Of a stretch of DNA of 64,000 nt, positions 51,515 to 59,593 are shown piece by piece. A program made the position numbers and the translations under genes. Each line of letters starts with the position of its first letter. Position 1 is the first letter of the stretch. The DNA comes from Bog-473 sp036489775 (GTDB lineage Bacteria > Actinomycetota > Acidimicrobiia > Acidimicrobiales > RAAP-2): contig DASXFC010000077.1 in NCBI GenBank assembly GCA_036489775.1, positions 1 to 64,000 of the forward strand. The letters are read 5' to 3'. The notes beneath the pieces were generated by a model. It saw only the letters and a list, made by a program, of their open reading frames with translations, searched no databases and was not told the origin of the DNA.

Positions 51515-51961
51515 TCAGTGCCCAGTGGCTTTGTCCTCGGCAAGCTCTGCCAACTGGGCCCGCGCTGCCTGGACCAACTCGGCGTTGGTATTGGCGTGAC
51601 CGCCAAGGCCCCAACCTCCATCGATCGCTTCGGTGAGGAGGACCCAGGTCCTGTCCGATATGGAAGGGTCGGCGGCCGCCGCAGTGATCAGTTCTGTGAA
51701 CTGGGTCACCACCGCGAGCTGCTTGTCCCGGTCAAGCGCGCCAGCGTTCGTCAACACCTGAACCCTGACGTATGTGCTCTCGCCATCGACGTTCGAGATG
51801 GCGCCATCAGGCAAGGCATGAACGAAAGCCGCGGTGTTCTGCCTGAACATCGGGATGTTGGGAACCCCCTCGATGGTCATCAGTGTCTGCGCCAGGTCTC
51901 CGGCCAGCTGGTGCGGGTCAGCGAAGGTACCTGCTGTCGCGTAAACGTCAATCATCGGCAT
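51515..51961 (-). CDS. Tautomerase family protein
   Basis: This 148-residue protein of the 4-oxalocrotonate-tautomerase fold begins MPMIDVYATAGTF; removal of Met exposes the catalytic Pro1. Length suits a fused two-copy or MSAD-like member. The middle has VNIPMFRQN-like VPNIPMFRQNTAAFVHALPD and the end carries TWVLLTEAIDGGWGLGGHAN. It would tautomerise keto-enol acids. GAGGGAG lies 6 bases before the ATG. Flanked by a hydrolase and a YbaK gene on the same strand. Confidence 0.85.
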   Translation of the reverse strand: MPMIDVYATAGTFADPHQLAGDLAQTLMTIEGVPNIPMFRQNTAAFVHALPDGAISNVDGESTYVRVQVLTNAGALDRDKQLAVVTQFTELITAAAADPSISDRTWVLLTEAIDGGWGLGGHANTNAELVQAARAQLAELAEDKATGH

Positions 51962-52036
51962 GGCGACTCCCTCTCGATGGATGTCATGGTTTCGCGCTAG
52001 AGCGCCCGGCGGCGCGGGACAGCCCCGCGCAGACGG

Positions 52037-52750
52037 TCATACAGAGGCGAGCGCTTTGAGGATCAGTCCAGATGCGACCTGGGGTTGGGCGATAAAGGCG
52101 GCGTGAGAGCCGTCCACTGACTGCGTGTCGGCGTTCATGCGCTGGGCCATAAAGCGCTCGCAGTCGGGAGGGATGGCGTTGTCGTGCTCTGACACCAGGA
52201 ACCAAGTCGGGAGGTCCCGCCAGCCCACGACCGATGCTGGCTCGGTGAAGGCGGCCGCGGCGAGGGGGCGTTGGCTGACCGCCATAGGGCCGGCCACGTC
52301 GTCGCTGAGATCAGCGCAAAAAGCCTCGTGGAACTGGTCGATCTTGATGAACAGATCCGGGCCGCCCGCGGCACCCGGCGCGTCGTAGGGACTGGGCACG
52401 TTGGTGGTGGCGAGCAACGAGGGCGGGTACGGCTCCATCACGCTGACGCAGGTCTCCCCCTCGTCCAACGCGAACGCGGACAGGAACACCAGGGCGCGGA
52501 CATCCTGCACGGTCGGCGCGGCCTGCGAGATGACGGCGCCGCCGTACGAGTGGCCGACCAGGACTGTGGGCCCTTCGATCGTGGTGGTGTAGCGCCGAAT
52601 GGCCTCGGCGTCCGTGGCCAGACCACGAAGAGGATTCATCGGGGCCCGTACCTGTACGCCTTCCGCCTGCAAATGCCGGATCACACCAGCGAACCCCGAC
52701 GCGTCCGCGAATGCACCGTGTACCAGCACCACCGTCGGCTGTGTGCTCAT
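52037..52750 (-). CDS. Alpha/beta hydrolase (EstC/salicylate-esterase type)
   Basis: This 237-residue esterase-fold hydrolase has VVLVHGAFADASGF at 7-20, nucleophile Ser in VGHSYGGAVIS near residue 66-70, Asp in VSEHDNAIPPD and His in DGSHAAFIAQP. Length and motifs match small bacterial esterases of the plant methyl-salicylate esterase group. First gene of an operon running to a tautomerase and a YbaK protein. It is divergent from a TetR gene; two CTAGA-type operators in the 98-bp gap suggest that regulator controls it. Confidence 0.87.
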   Translation of the reverse strand: MSTQPTVVLVHGAFADASGFAGVIRHLQAEGVQVRAPMNPLRGLATDAEAIRRYTTTIEGPTVLVGHSYGGAVISQAAPTVQDVRALVFLSAFALDEGETCVSVMEPYPPSLLATTNVPSPYDAPGAAGGPDLFIKIDQFHEAFCADLSDDVAGPMAVSQRPLAAAAFTEPASVVGWRDLPTWFLVSEHDNAIPPDCERFMAQRMNADTQSVDGSHAAFIAQPQVASGLILKALASV

Positions 52751-52795
52751 CTCCTACCTCCGATCCATTGACCAATCGAGCCGCGACCGCGCTCA

Positions 52796-52813
52796 CTAGA
52801 GCGATCGCTCCAG
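52796..52813. promoter_or_regulatory. TetR operator of CTAGA-type (copy 1)
   Basis: CTAGAGCGATCGCTCCAG, with a perfect 12-bp core GAGCGATCGCTC, in the divergent gap between the hydrolase and TetR genes. A second copy lies 5 bases downstream. Confidence 0.65.
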
Positions 52814-52818
52814 CCGTT

Positions 52819-52836
52819 CTAGACCATTCGCTCTAG
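52819..52836. promoter_or_regulatory. TetR operator of CTAGA-type (copy 2)
   Basis: CTAGACCATTCGCTCTAG, an imperfect palindrome sharing its ends and TCGCTC with copy 1. It ends 12 bases before the TetR start. Confidence 0.6.
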
Positions 52837-52848
52837 TAGCGTCAAGGG

Positions 52849-53436
52849 GTGGTTCGCGACCGTGATACCCGGGCTGACCTGGTGCAGACCATGGCGCGGC
52901 TGCTCCGTGACCAGGGGTACACGGCAACCGGGAGGGCCCAGCTACTGGCGGAGAGCGGCGTGTCCAACGGGTCGCTGTACCACCACTTTCCGGGGGGCAT
53001 GGAAGAACTGGCCGAGGCCGCTCTGGAGGCGTCGGGCCAGGCCGTCGCTGACGCCCTCGGCGAAGCGTTGGACGGAGCCCCCAACGCCGCACTCGGCGTG
53101 ATCCGGTTCCTCGAGATCGCCGAGGGACCGGTTGGCGGGGACGTCTGCCCGGGCTGCCCGATCGCGCCGACCGCACTCGAGTCGCCGATCATCAGCCCAC
53201 GTCTACGCGACGTCGCGGCGCGGTGCTTCGACCAATGGGAGGGTCTCATCGCGGCACGGCTCCGGGCTGACGGATGGCCAGAGGACTTCGTCGTCGAAAC
53301 GGCCTCGGCCGCCCTCTCCCTCATCGAGGGCGCACTACTCCTGGCCCGAGTCAGCGGACGGGTGAGTCACCTTGCTCACGCCAAGCGCGCCGCGTTGTCA
53401 CTTCTCGCTGCGCCTACGGCACCGGGAGAGGGCTGA
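52849..53436 (+). CDS. TetR family regulator (LmrA/YxaF-like)
   Basis: This 195-residue regulator has helix-turn-helix GRAQLLAESGVSNGSLYHHF at about 28-47 followed by PGGMEELAEAAL, a signature of the LmrA/YxaF branch. The C-terminal domain carries CPGCP near residue 101-105, a paired cysteine motif. It starts with GTG 52849 and has no ribosome site, so the message may be nearly leaderless. Divergent from the hydrolase operon, convergent with the next TetR gene 54 bases away. Confidence 0.87.
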   Translation: MVRDRDTRADLVQTMARLLRDQGYTATGRAQLLAESGVSNGSLYHHFPGGMEELAEAALEASGQAVADALGEALDGAPNAALGVIRFLEIAEGPVGGDVCPGCPIAPTALESPIISPRLRDVAARCFDQWEGLIAARLRADGWPEDFVVETASAALSLIEGALLLARVSGRVSHLAHAKRAALSLLAAPTAPGEG

Positions 53437-53489
53437 GTCGCCCTCATCCTGCCCTTCGGGTGGACCAACCCGAAGAAACTAGGGCCAGA

Positions 53490-54104
53490 TCAGCGTCGCT
53501 TGGCCGTCCGGCCGGTTTGCGTCAGCGCGGCATCGAGCAGTGTCGCGACCGCGTCGCGGGCGGCAGGTGCGATCGCAGGGTCGTGGTGATCCATGCGCCC
53601 GGCCAGTCCGGCGCCGTCGTAGATGAGATGGAGTTGGCGTCCCAGATTCGCCGGATCGCGGGCGCCGGCTTGCTCAGCCAGGTCGGTCAACATGGCTCGG
53701 ATCCAGGCCCTGAATTGGTCGGCGGCTTGCTCGATGAGACCGTCTGCGGGCGCTTCTGTGGAGGCGGCAATGAAGGCGCAGCCGTTGAAGTCGGGCTGCT
53801 GGTACTGCTTGGCTTGGGTGTCGAAGACAGTCAGGATCTTTTGGCGCGGATCTTCCACGCGTTCGATCGCCTCGGTGAGCCTGCTGGTCGTTTGGTCGTG
53901 TCGTGAGGCCAGGTAGGCGGCCACCAGCTCTTCCTTGCTGCCGAAGAGGTTGTACAGCGAAGCCTTGGCCACGCCAGCGTGCTCGATGATGCGGTCGATG
54001 CCAACGGTCTGGACGCCCTCGGCATAGAAGAGCTCGTTGGCGGCGGCCAGGAGCCGCTCCCGCGCCGAGGATCGCGGCTGGGTCGGCGCTGGTGCGGTAC
54101 TCAC
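53490..54104 (-). CDS. TetR family regulator of the SDR-MFS-DUF427 operon (predicted)
   Basis: This 204-residue regulator has HTH residues GIDRIIEHAGVAKASLYNLF at about 36-55 and a C-terminal domain like TetR_C_33 with QPDFNGCAFIAASTEAPADG. It starts with GTG 54104, AAAGGAG 8 bases upstream. An operator of the GGTCTGTC type overlaps its promoter, and two more occur before the SDR-MFS-DUF427 operon, so it probably controls that operon and itself. Ligand unknown. Confidence 0.86.
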   Translation of the reverse strand: MSTAPAPTQPRSSARERLLAAANELFYAEGVQTVGIDRIIEHAGVAKASLYNLFGSKEELVAAYLASRHDQTTSRLTEAIERVEDPRQKILTVFDTQAKQYQQPDFNGCAFIAASTEAPADGLIEQAADQFRAWIRAMLTDLAEQAGARDPANLGRQLHLIYDGAGLAGRMDHHDPAIAPAARDAVATLLDAALTQTGRTAKRR

Positions 54105-54119
54105 AGGCGTCGCTCCTTT

Positions 54120-54135
54120 CAGACAGGTCTGTCTA
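54120..54135. promoter_or_regulatory. GGTCTGTC-type TetR operator (copy 1, TetR gene)
   Basis: CAGACAGGTCTGTCTA, containing AGACAG-GT-CTGTCT. It fits exactly in the gap between the DUF427 stop (54136) and the TetR ribosome site. Confidence 0.72.
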
Positions 54136-54537
54136 TCATAGGGTGGATTCGCTGGACCCGGCGCTGATGGCCACCCGGTCGGCGTAGAAGGCCACGTGCC
54201 CCTCGATGCTGGCCACCGCTTCGAAGGGGTCGGGGTAGTACCAGACAGCCGCGTCGAGATCGTTGCCGGTGCCTTCAGAGCCGACGATGTCGTAATAGGA
54301 GGCCTCGCCTTTGTACGGACACCACGTGTGGAGCTCGTTGGGTCGGACGTGGCGCGGGTCGACATCCTCGAGGGGGATGTAAAGCACCGGCGGGTAGGCG
54401 GCCTCCCGCAGCTCGAGGGCGCGGTCGGTTTCGGCAATCACGGTGGACCCACTGCGGACGACCAGATGAGAAGAGAACGGTTCGACGGTGATGGGGTGAT
54501 CCGGTCCGGGCTCTAGCTGGCTACGGGTGTCAGTCAT
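54136..54537 (-). CDS. DUF427 domain protein
   Basis: This 133-residue single-domain DUF427 protein has SSHLVVRSGSTVIAETDRAL, then YPPVLYIPLEDVDPRHVRPN, TWCPYKGEASYYDI with the invariant CPYKG, and GHVAFYADRVAI. The family has a beta-tent fold and no settled activity. Its ATG overlaps the stop of the MFS gene (ATGA), so it is the last gene of a coupled three-gene operon with an SDR and an MFS transporter. Confidence 0.88.
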   Translation of the reverse strand: MTDTRSQLEPGPDHPITVEPFSSHLVVRSGSTVIAETDRALELREAAYPPVLYIPLEDVDPRHVRPNELHTWCPYKGEASYYDIVGSEGTGNDLDAAVWYYPDPFEAVASIEGHVAFYADRVAISAGSSESTL

Positions 54538-55799
54538 GGGGTGACCTCCTTGGTCGAGGGTGTGATGTGGTCGGCTCGAAGCAGATTGATGGTGGCAAGG
54601 AGGCCGAGGAAGATAACGGCGACTCCATATTCGTAGCTGGTGGTCACCAGTCCACCACCGTGCACGACGGCCAGCCCGGCCAGGACAGCGGGAATGCCCA
54701 GGCCGAGATACGACACGGTGAAGAGCACCGAGAGCACGCCGGCTCGCTGATCGGGGTGGGCCAAGGGGGCGACCAGTCGGATGCCGCCCTGGAAGCCCGC
54801 ACCGAAGCCGATTCCCGCCACCGCAGTCCCGACAAAGAACAGTGCGGCGGACCCGACCCAGAGCGAGAACAACACCACAGCGACGCCTGCCATCAACGTG
54901 GTGGTGCCGGTCAGCATGACTTGCGATGCCGGCGTTGCTCGGAGCACGTAGGTGGTCACGGCGCCGATGAGGGCCAAGATGCCGAGTCCGAGCCCGCCCT
55001 CGACTACGGAGGCGGAACCGACCAGGTGATCGATCAAGCTCGGACCGAGCGAGCCATAGAACCCGGCCAAGGCCCATACGGCGAAGAGGACCGGCGTGGC
55101 GGCCATCATGGGTCGGCGGGTCTGCGCGGGCACTTCGAGCTGCGGAATGATCGAACGCCACGCGCCCGGTGCCCGTGGGCTGGTCTCGGGGAGGAGGTAC
55201 ACGCCGAAGGCCTGCACGACCATGACGCCGGCGATGACGATGTACACCAGACGGGTCGGTGCGGGGAGCCATTGCACGGCGAAAGACGAGACGAGCACGC
55301 CACTTCCTGAACCGAGGCCCGGTGCCGTGGCGTTGGCCACCGCGCCGCGCGTCTGATTGATATCGAGCATGCCAGCGCCGATGGCACCGATGGCGGTGCC
55401 CGCGGCCAGACCTTGCACGATCCGAGCGGCCAGCAGCGCGGCGACACTGTGGGCATCGACGAAGATCACCAGGGCCAGGATCTGAGCGGCGATGCCGACG
55501 AAGAGGACCGGGCGTCGCCCGATGTGGTCGGAGACCCGGCCGACGGTGAGCAGGGCGGAAAGAAATGCGAGGGCGTAGACGCCGAAGATCACGGTGATGG
55601 TCAGGGCCGAGAAGCCCCAGGCCTTTTGGTAGGACGCATAGAGCGGAGTGGGGGCGGAGGACGCGGCCAGGAATGACACCGTGATCGAGGCCAGGAAGAC
55701 CATCCGGAGCAGCGGGCGCGGCGTCGTGGTCCCGACGACTGGGACAGCGGCGGGGATAGAGCGCTCGGTCAGAGCGAGCATCGGACTCATGGGACTCAT
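54534..55799 (-). CDS. MFS transporter
   Basis: This 421-residue twelve-helix transporter has LRMVFLASITVSFLAASSAP as helix 1, GRVSDHIGRRPVLFVGIAAQ as the loop-2/3 signature near 87-106, and a second half with GAGFQGGIRLVAPLAHPDQR. It resembles drug-efflux or metabolite MFS proteins. The first ATG of MSPMSPM overlaps the SDR stop by 4 bases. Substrate unknown; co-expression with an SDR and DUF427 under a TetR gene is typical of export of a xenobiotic. Confidence 0.88.
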   Translation of the reverse strand: MSPMSPMLALTERSIPAAVPVVGTTTPRPLLRMVFLASITVSFLAASSAPTPLYASYQKAWGFSALTITVIFGVYALAFLSALLTVGRVSDHIGRRPVLFVGIAAQILALVIFVDAHSVAALLAARIVQGLAAGTAIGAIGAGMLDINQTRGAVANATAPGLGSGSGVLVSSFAVQWLPAPTRLVYIVIAGVMVVQAFGVYLLPETSPRAPGAWRSIIPQLEVPAQTRRPMMAATPVLFAVWALAGFYGSLGPSLIDHLVGSASVVEGGLGLGILALIGAVTTYVLRATPASQVMLTGTTTLMAGVAVVLFSLWVGSAALFFVGTAVAGIGFGAGFQGGIRLVAPLAHPDQRAGVLSVLFTVSYLGLGIPAVLAGLAVVHGGGLVTTSYEYGVAVIFLGLLATINLLRADHITPSTKEVTP

Positions 55800-56524
55800 G
55801 CCGCCGTGCGTCCGCCGTCGACGGCCAGGGTGGCTCCGGTCAGGTAGCTCGCTTTGTTCGACGCGAGGAAGGCGATGACCTCGGCGATCTCCTCGACCTG
55901 GGCGCCCCGTCCGAGCAAAGTGGTCTTGCCGACCTGTTCGATGAGTGGTGACTTCTCGGGAGTGCTGAACACCGGCCCGGCCGCCACGGCGTTGACCCGA
56001 ACGCCACGGGGACTGAACTCCGCCGCCCAGGAGCGGGTCATGGAGCTGAGCGCCGCTTTGGTGGCACCGTAGGCCGCACCGCCATCGAGGCCGATCTGTC
56101 CAGCCATGCTGGCCAGGTTGATGATGCTGCCCGAGGACCGTTGGGCCATACCGGGTGCGATCCCGGCGACGAGGAAGTAGGCCGAGCGCACGTTGCCGTC
56201 GAACAGGTCGTCGAAGGTCGCCTCGTCAAGATCCGCGGTGGGCCCGAACCATGAAGTCCCGGCGTTGTTGACGAGGACATCGACGGCTGCGACCTCGTCG
56301 ATCAGGGCTCGTATTGCCGCAACGTGGCTCAGGTCGGCGGCCACGAAGCGGGCACGGCCGCCCTGCGCCTCGATTTCCCCGACGACTTCGGCTCCACGTT
56401 GGGGGTTGCGGCCGTGCACGACGACCTGCCAGCCATCGCGGGCCAGTCGCAGGGCGGCCGCTCGGCCGATACCTGACGTTGCCCGGCCCAATTCCGTGTC
56501 GTTTGCGGTGCTCGCTGCGCTCAT
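55796..56524 (-). CDS. SDR family oxidoreductase with an abnormal N-terminus
   Basis: This 242-residue SDR has the NNAG motif in LVNNAGTSWFG, catalytic YGATK near residue 150, and the C-terminus LTGATLAVDGGRTAA. The N-terminus reads TELGRATSGIGRAA where relatives have a beta-strand and TGATSGIG, so strand 1 and the TG of the glycine loop are missing, as if about eight codons were deleted in frame. Cofactor binding is doubtful. ATG 56524 is preceded by GGGGAG. First gene of the operon under two GGTCTGTC-type sites. Confidence 0.8.
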   Translation of the reverse strand: MSAASTANDTELGRATSGIGRAAALRLARDGWQVVVHGRNPQRGAEVVGEIEAQGGRARFVAADLSHVAAIRALIDEVAAVDVLVNNAGTSWFGPTADLDEATFDDLFDGNVRSAYFLVAGIAPGMAQRSSGSIINLASMAGQIGLDGGAAYGATKAALSSMTRSWAAEFSPRGVRVNAVAAGPVFSTPEKSPLIEQVGKTTLLGRGAQVEEIAEVIAFLASNKASYLTGATLAVDGGRTAA

Positions 56525-56539
56525 GACGCTCCCCTTGGA

Positions 56540-56586
56540 TAGAACGGTCTGTCTACTTCGAGGTGCAAGATAGACCGGTCTGTTCA
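56540..56586. promoter_or_regulatory. GGTCTGTC-type TetR operators (copies 2 and 3)
   Basis: TAGAACGGTCTGTCTA (56540-56555) and TAGACCGGTCTGTTCA (56571-56586) lie 31 bases apart, 16 bases before the SDR start. Copy 3 contains the perfect 10-bp palindrome AGACCGGTCT. Both match the site at 54120-54135. Confidence 0.72.
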
Positions 56587-56766
56587 ATATGTCAATGGCT
56601 TTGAGCTTTTGCTGTGATTGGAGAGTCGATCGATGACGCCCAGATCCGAGCCGAGGCGCGGCGGCCGCAAGTGCGGTTGAGTCGTTCGGTGGCGCGCGAG
56701 TGCGGGTCGCCCGGAACGGTGGCAGAGGTGCCGACGGATCCATCGGATCTGTGCGATGGCTCACTC

Positions 56767-56828
56767 CAACGAAGTGGGGCGGCTCTCGGTCATCACAGGG
56801 TTACCGCGGCATTAGGGCCACTTCGTTG
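56767..56828. repeat. 11-bp inverted repeat upstream of rph
   Basis: CAACGAAGTGG (56767-56777) and CCACTTCGTTG (56818-56828) are perfect complements across a 40-base loop. The right arm ends 30 bases before the rifamycin-associated element. Possibly a structured terminator of other transcripts or a regulator site. Confidence 0.5.
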
Positions 56829-56858
56829 ATCCGCCATTGTCAGAGTACATGAGGGTGG

Positions 56859-56877
56859 GGGTCTTGTTGCAAGGACC
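56859..56877 (+). promoter_or_regulatory. Rifamycin-associated element (RAE)
   Basis: GGGTCTTG-TTG-CAAGGACC has the 8-3-8 layout of the known RAE (GGGGCTTG-CGG-CAAGGCCC), with 14 of the 19 positions equal. It lies 103 bases before the rph start. RAEs mark rifamycin-inducible resistance genes in actinomycetes. Confidence 0.75.
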
Positions 56878-56979
56878 TGTCGTGTGCTGACAATGCACGC
56901 CACACGTTGACTTGGGGGTCGGCGCGGTGGGCAGAAGGAACGAAAGAGGCCCGAGGGGGCTGAAGGGGTCGGTAGCCGG

Positions 56980-59580
56980 ATGGGCAGTTATGTGCTGGGT
57001 TTGCAGGAGATCAGCCAGACACAAGTCGCGCTCGTCGGCGGCAAGGGCGCTCACCTAGGGGAACTCTCGCGGATCGAAGGCATCCGCGTACCGGCTGGAT
57101 TCTGTGTGACGACGGATGCGTTCCGGCGGATCTTGGCGGGCGCGCCGTCGATCGACATGCGGATTGATGAGCTGTCGCGTCTGAGGTCGGATGACCGTGA
57201 GGCGATCCGGATGCTCAGCGCGGAGGTCCGCAGGACGATCGAAGATGTCGCCATCCCCGACGATTTGGTGGCGGCGATCACCGGGTCGGTGGGGAGCATC
57301 GACGAACACGCGGCCTACGCCGTCCGATCGAGCGCGACGGCAGAGGACTTGCCGACCGCCTCATTCGCTGGCCAGCAGGACACGTACCTGAACGTCGTGG
57401 GGTCGGCGGCGATCCTGCAGTACGTCAGTCGCTGCTGGGCCTCCCTCTTCAGCGAGCGGGCTGTGAGCTACCGCCTGCGGAACGGCTTCGACCATCGGAA
57501 GGTCCAGATGGCCGTGGTCGTGCAGCAGATGGTCTTCCCGCAGGCAGCCGGCATCGTGTTCACCGCCGACCCCGTCACATCAAACCGCAAGGTTCTCTCG
57601 GTGGAGGCGAGCTTCGGCCTCGGCGAGGCCCTGGTCTCGGGGCGGGTCAATGCGGACGTCTACCAGGTGCGTGATGGCGAGATCGTCGCCAAGACGGTCT
57701 CCGCCAAGCAGCTCGCCATTGAGGCTTCGCCGGCCGGCGGAACGCGCGAGACGGCGATCGAGCCGGAACGTCAGGACTTGCCTGCGGTGACCGATGCCCA
57801 GGTCGTGCAACTCGCGCAACTGGGTCGGCGGATCGAAGAACACTTCGGACGCCCCCAGGACATCGAATGGTGCCTCGACGATGATGGGTTCCAGGTCGTC
57901 CAGAGCCGACCGATCACCACCCTGTTCCCCATCCCCGCGGTCGGCGACCGGGAGAACCACGTGTACGTCTCGGTCGGTCATCAGCAGATGATGACCGACG
58001 CCATGAAACCCCTGGGACTCTCCTTCTGGCAGATGACGACGCCACGGCCGATGGCCGAGGCCGGCGGGAGACTCTTCGTCGATGTCGCTCCGATGCTGGG
58101 TTCGCCGACGACTCGGGCTGGGATCCTGGCAACCTTGGGCAGGTCCGACCCCCTGATTGGGGACGCGTTGTCGACCATCCTCGAACGCGACAACTTCATC
58201 CCGACGGTCCCCGACGAGGGTCCAGCCGTGACGCCGGGTGGCGGTGCTCCTGCCCCGATCGAGACCGATCCGGCCATTGTCGAAGAGCTGATCGAGCAGA
58301 ACCAGGCCTCCACCGCCGCCCTGCAACGCGATATCCGCATGAAGTCCGGCTCTGCGCTGCTCGACTTCATCGTGGCGGACATCCCCGAACTGAAGCGGAT
58401 CCTGTTCGATCCACTGAGTCATCAGGTGTTCATGTCGGCGATGGAGGCGACGTGGTGGCTCAATGACCAGCTGGAAGTATGGCTGGGCGAGAAGAACGCG
58501 GCCGATGTACTGGCGCAGTCCGTGCCCCACAACGTCACATCTGAGATGGGGCTGGCGCTACTGGATGTGGCTGACGTCATCCGCCCCCATCCCGAAGTCG
58601 TGGCGTTTCTGGAGCACATCGAAGACCAGGGCTTCCTCGAGGAGCTGTCCACGCTTGAAGGCGGGCGGGAAGCGCGGGACGCCATCGAGGCCTACCTCGA
58701 CTCGTATGGCATGCGCTGCGCTGGTGAGATTGACATCACGAGGCCACGTTGGAGCGAACGCCCCACCACGCTGGTGCCTCTGATTCTCGGCAACATCAAG
58801 AACTCCGAGCCAGGCGCCGGAAAGCGACGGTTCGAGCGAGGACGCCAAGAGGCCTGGGAGAAGGAACAGGAATTACTGGCGCGTCTGCGGCTCTTGCCCG
58901 ACGGCGAGCGCCTGGCCGACGAGACCAAGCAGAAGATCGACCGGCTCCGGACCTTCATCGGGTACCGGGAGTATCCCAAGTACGGCATGGTCAGCCGATA
59001 CTTCGTCTACAAGCAAGCCTTGCTGGAAGAGGCTGATCGTCTTGTGCAGGCTCGCGTGCTCCGTGAGAAAGAAGACATCTTCTACGTCAGGTTCGAGGAA
59101 CTCCACGATGTTGTCCGGACACACCAAGTGGACGACCTCCTTATCTCCCAGCGCAAAGACGCATTCAGGTCGTATCAAGCACTCACACCGCCCCGGGTCT
59201 TCACATCGGATGGCGAGGTCGTTGCCGGGAGCTACGGACGCATCGATGTCCCGTCCGATGCACTGGTCGGCTTACCCGTGTCCAGCGGGATGGTCGAGGG
59301 ACGGGCCCGCGTCATCTTGGACCTGGCCGAAGCCGATCTGGAGCCGGGCGACATCCTGGTCACGGCCTACACGGACCCCAGCTGGACGCCTGTGTTCCTC
59401 GCCGTCGAGGGCCTGGTGACCGAGGTGGGGGGCGTGATGACGCACGGCGCCGTGATCGCCCGGGAGTACGGCTTACCGGCCGTCGTGGGGGTGGAAAACG
59501 CCACGCGGCTCATCGAGGATGGGCAGCGGATCCGCTTGAATGGAACACAGGGGTACGTCGAGATCCTTCCCTCGACGTGA
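56980..59580 (+). CDS. rph: Rifampin phosphotransferase
   Basis: This 866-residue enzyme inactivates rifampicin by phosphorylating its ansa bridge, using ATP and a swivelling His domain. Domain order is ATP-grasp (about 1-310, with VGGKGAHLGELSR and YAVRSSATAEDLP), rifampin-binding domain (about 320-755), then the His domain with His822 in GGVMTHGAVIAREYG. The order differs from PEP synthase, which has a TIM barrel after the His domain, and the length equals known Rph (about 868). A RAE lies upstream. No rifamycin biosynthetic gene is nearby, so it is a defence gene. Confidence 0.9.
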   Translation: MGSYVLGLQEISQTQVALVGGKGAHLGELSRIEGIRVPAGFCVTTDAFRRILAGAPSIDMRIDELSRLRSDDREAIRMLSAEVRRTIEDVAIPDDLVAAITGSVGSIDEHAAYAVRSSATAEDLPTASFAGQQDTYLNVVGSAAILQYVSRCWASLFSERAVSYRLRNGFDHRKVQMAVVVQQMVFPQAAGIVFTADPVTSNRKVLSVEASFGLGEALVSGRVNADVYQVRDGEIVAKTVSAKQLAIEASPAGGTRETAIEPERQDLPAVTDAQVVQLAQLGRRIEEHFGRPQDIEWCLDDDGFQVVQSRPITTLFPIPAVGDRENHVYVSVGHQQMMTDAMKPLGLSFWQMTTPRPMAEAGGRLFVDVAPMLGSPTTRAGILATLGRSDPLIGDALSTILERDNFIPTVPDEGPAVTPGGGAPAPIETDPAIVEELIEQNQASTAALQRDIRMKSGSALLDFIVADIPELKRILFDPLSHQVFMSAMEATWWLNDQLEVWLGEKNAADVLAQSVPHNVTSEMGLALLDVADVIRPHPEVVAFLEHIEDQGFLEELSTLEGGREARDAIEAYLDSYGMRCAGEIDITRPRWSERPTTLVPLILGNIKNSEPGAGKRRFERGRQEAWEKEQELLARLRLLPDGERLADETKQKIDRLRTFIGYREYPKYGMVSRYFVYKQALLEEADRLVQARVLREKEDIFYVRFEELHDVVRTHQVDDLLISQRKDAFRSYQALTPPRVFTSDGEVVAGSYGRIDVPSDALVGLPVSSGMVEGRARVILDLAEADLEPGDILVTAYTDPSWTPVFLAVEGLVTEVGGVMTHGAVIAREYGLPAVVGVENATRLIEDGQRIRLNGTQGYVEILPST

Positions 59581-59593
59581 CACGGTAGGCGTT

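Larger units (their letters stand above)
56587..56979. other. 393-bp intergenic region holding the rph regulatory signals
   Basis: The stretch between the SDR operon and rph contains a long inverted repeat (56767-56828) and the rifamycin-associated element (56859-56877). Neither strand has a convincing small gene. Confidence 0.55.

Noticed and set aside
56980..59580. Phosphoenolpyruvate synthase as the identity of the 866-residue ATP-grasp/His protein
   Set aside because: The His domain is at the C-terminus and no PEP-binding barrel follows it; the order and length match rifampin phosphotransferase, and a RAE lies upstream.
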